Below are positions 62,622 through 64,000 of a DNA stretch of 64,000 nt, piece by piece (the first letter of the stretch is position 1; every line of letters begins with the position of its first letter). The notes below the pieces were generated by a model that made no database searches, was not told the DNA's origin, and was given only the letters and a program-made list of their open reading frames with translations. The position numbers were made by a program, and so were the translations under genes. Origin of the DNA: a virus; IMG/VR virus record IMGVR_UViG_3300026484_000065, positions 1 to 64,000 of that record; one strand, given 5' to 3'.

Positions 62622-62635
62622 CATCTCAGAGTAAC

Positions 62636-62670
62636 TTAGTGCCTATTCATTCTCCTGTGGTAGGCACTAA
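62636..62670 (+). terminator. Strong hairpin after the capsid gene
   Basis: TTAGTGCCTA (62636-62645) and TAGGCACTAA (62661-62670) form a perfect 10-bp stem, followed by TGAAAAAGTTTT. The tract is not pure T, so it may be a partial terminator. A promoter follows. Confidence 0.65.
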
Positions 62671-62686
62671 TGAAAAAGTTTTATGA

Positions 62687-62692
62687 TATAAT
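62687..62692 (+). promoter_or_regulatory. Sigma-70-type -10 element after the capsid hairpin
   Basis: TATAAT in TTTTATGATATAATCTG, 32 bp before the next start (AACAGGAGATCCAAAT). The same TATGATATAAT precedes the terminase genes. Confidence 0.6.
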
Positions 62693-62724
62693 CTGCAAAT
62701 CATAAAACAACAGGAGATCCAAAT

Positions 62725-63156
62725 ATGGAAACAAAAAAACTACAAAAACTCACACTTGGCGAACTAAGAACAGAATGTACAAAAGAAGGTATTGAATTTA
62801 CAGACAAAGATACTAGAGCTGTTTTAATTGCAAAGCTATCAGAAGACAGAAGTCACAAAGTAAAAAATGCTGGTGGAATTGCATCAGTACAGGAAAGATT
62901 CAAAAAGAAAGTAAAAATTATTGTTACAAGAATGAATCCAGAAGATTCTAGAGATTCTTACATGCATACAATTATTAATCAGTATGGTACTTTTAGATTT
63001 CCTATTACATTTAACAAAGAAATTGAAGTTCCTGAGCCATTCGTTAAGTCTCTTGAAGAAATAACTTATCAAGGGTACAGAAAAGTTACTACAAAAATGG
63101 GTGTGTTTGATGAAGCTTTTACAGCTCCTGCGTTCATTGTAAAAGTTATGGGATAA
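62725..63156 (+). CDS. Probable head completion or virion protein, 143 aa
   Basis: Basic at the N-terminus with a SAP-like helix pair (LTLGELRTECTKEGIEFTDK), then a beta-rich part (VKIIVTRMNPEDSRDSYMHT). It lies after the capsid gene. No clear family; a head-accessory role is inferred. Confidence 0.55.
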   Translation: METKKLQKLTLGELRTECTKEGIEFTDKDTRAVLIAKLSEDRSHKVKNAGGIASVQERFKKKVKIIVTRMNPEDSRDSYMHTIINQYGTFRFPITFNKEIEVPEPFVKSLEEITYQGYRKVTTKMGVFDEAFTAPAFIVKVMG

Positions 63157-63161
63157 GAGCA

Positions 63162-63659
63162 ATGAGCTTTCCAGAAGATGAAAACTTTGATTCATTATTC
63201 AATAAAGGGCTAAACAAATCAAGTCCTATTGGATTCACTGGAACAAATGGATCAGAATACACACAATTGGCAAATATAGATAATTACAATACAGAGGAAT
63301 TAAGAAACCTTGTTGAAGACTATAGAAAACAAGGAATTAGTACCACAATTATAGGCAATAAGCTATATAATAAAAAAGAATTAGGTTTCCTTGATAAATA
63401 CGGACAAGGGATCAAGCTAGGCCTAGGAGCAGCAAATCTTGGATTCAATGTATTCCAAACAGGTGTTAACACAGCTCTTAAGAAAAGAGAGCTATCTGCA
63501 ATAGAAGACGCCAATGCTCAAGGTTGGGAAAATGTAGATCTTAAAAAACAAGAGCTAAATAGACTTCATGAAGTTATTGCAAGAAACGATGCAAAGATTT
63601 CAGGAAAACCTCAACGTAAAGTTAAAAAATATAAACTTCATTCAGAAAAAACAAACTAA
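63162..63659 (+). CDS. Hypothetical virion protein, 165 aa
   Basis: Gly/Asn-rich start, hydrophobic stretch GQGIKLGLGAANLGFNVFQT near residue 85-105, and a helical basic C-terminus. Short hydrophobic virion proteins like this may be ejected. Function unknown. Confidence 0.5.
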   Translation: MSFPEDENFDSLFNKGLNKSSPIGFTGTNGSEYTQLANIDNYNTEELRNLVEDYRKQGISTTIIGNKLYNKKELGFLDKYGQGIKLGLGAANLGFNVFQTGVNTALKKRELSAIEDANAQGWENVDLKKQELNRLHEVIARNDAKISGKPQRKVKKYKLHSEKTN

Positions 63660-63661
63660 GA

Positions 63662-63667
63662 TATAAT
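63662..63667 (+). promoter_or_regulatory. -10-like TATAAT before the last gene
   Basis: AAGATATAATAACAC, 31 bp before the start of the gene that runs off the window (AAAGGAAACAAAT site). Confidence 0.5.
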
Positions 63668-63698
63668 AACACTCATATTAAACACAAAGGAAACAAAT

Positions 63699-64000
63699 AT
63701 GAGTGTTATATCATACAAAGACCTCAAACCCTCAGCAAATGTAAATTCAGCAGTAGCAAATATAATCAATGCATTACCAGACAAGAAAGAATCAAATATT
63801 GATTCCATTAATGCAAAATATATGGCAGAACAAGAAAGGCTTATCTCCAAGAAAGCTTCACTTGAGAATAATTTGAAATTAGATGGTACCAAAGAAGAGA
63901 TTATTAAAAGTGATGGTACCTTTAGTGAAAAAAGAGACAAACTAAACAAACTGTATACATCTTATATTTCAGCTCAAGCAGCAGCAGGAAACACCTCTGA
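63699..64000 (+). CDS. Virion protein, partial (3' end beyond the window)
   Basis: The first 100 codons are helical and charged (MSVISYKDLKPSANVNSAVA...KYMAEQERLISKKASLENNL). It runs off the right edge without a stop. Probably another structural or internal virion protein. Joining its end to position 1 of the window puts a stop codon (TGA) almost at once, so it is not simply continuous with the first gene. Confidence 0.55.
   Translation, partial: MSVISYKDLKPSANVNSAVANIINALPDKKESNIDSINAKYMAEQERLISKKASLENNLKLDGTKEEIIKSDGTFSEKRDKLNKLYTSYISAQAAAGNTS

Noticed and set aside
1-64000. Window as a complete circular genome
   Set aside because: Joining the right edge to the left edge puts a stop codon in the last gene at once and leaves the first gene without a start, so the window is a cut from a larger molecule.

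Overview
This window is a cut from the genome of a tailed bacteriophage, most likely a podovirus-type lytic phage. It is AT-rich (about one third G+C by eye), gene-dense, has no tRNA or rRNA gene, and genes at both edges run off the window. The host cannot be fixed from sequence alone. AGA/ATA-rich codon use, AAGGAG ribosome sites, TATAAT-type promoters, a ThyX-type thymidylate synthase and class Ia ribonucleotide reductase fit an AT-rich Gram-negative host (Campylobacterota is one possibility, low confidence).

Layout. (1) 1-3554, plus strand: the 3' part of a large virion protein with a zincin-like HEMMH motif, ending at a hairpin shared with the convergent minus-strand genes. (2) 3551-42969, minus strand: a long block for nucleotide metabolism and replication. 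It contains nrdA, an intron-split nrdB, thyX, a dimeric dUTPase, an SF1 helicase, a probable ssDNA-binding protein, a Sak4-like RecA-fold ATPase, a helicase/primase protein, a RepL-like winged-helix protein, an SF2 helicase, a RecB-like nuclease, a RuvC-like resolvase, several AAA+ ATPases including a MoxR/VWA pair, many small proteins of unknown function, a beta-helix protein and a divergent T7-type single-subunit RNA polymerase. No DNA polymerase is visible. (3) 42970-43910: a highly structured, mostly non-coding divergent control region with hairpins, direct repeats and promoters. (4) 43911-64000, plus strand: the virion and lysis block. It runs terminase, tail and receptor-binding proteins, lysis genes (including a holin-endolysin fusion), portal, acidic scaffold-like protein, N4-gp56-type major capsid protein and further virion proteins.

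Most unusual features. The 5-mer GGTAC/GTACC, mostly as TTGGTACT/AGTACCAA, occurs about every 200-250 bp on both strands, several-fold above expectation, and also forms intergenic hairpins. It is absent across two regions that each hold a ParB-like gene, its upstream inverted repeats and a hairpin-rich element. The four related hairpin elements (at about 12.98, 13.25, 34.86 and 37.2 kb) form two outward-facing pairs that look like the ends of two cassettes, one empty and one carrying three genes. nrdB is interrupted by a compact 300-nt group I intron placed exactly between the Asp and Glu codons of the metal-binding DExxH motif. Other points of note are an HU gene broken by two frameshifts, an HNH remnant, an SF2 helicase ending in an SSB-type acidic tip, and candidate promoters for the phage RNA polymerase.

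How the parts work together (inference): the minus-strand block remodels nucleotide pools, copies and recombines DNA. The structural block is read from the divergent region and from internal TATAAT promoters, builds and packages the head, and lyses the cell.
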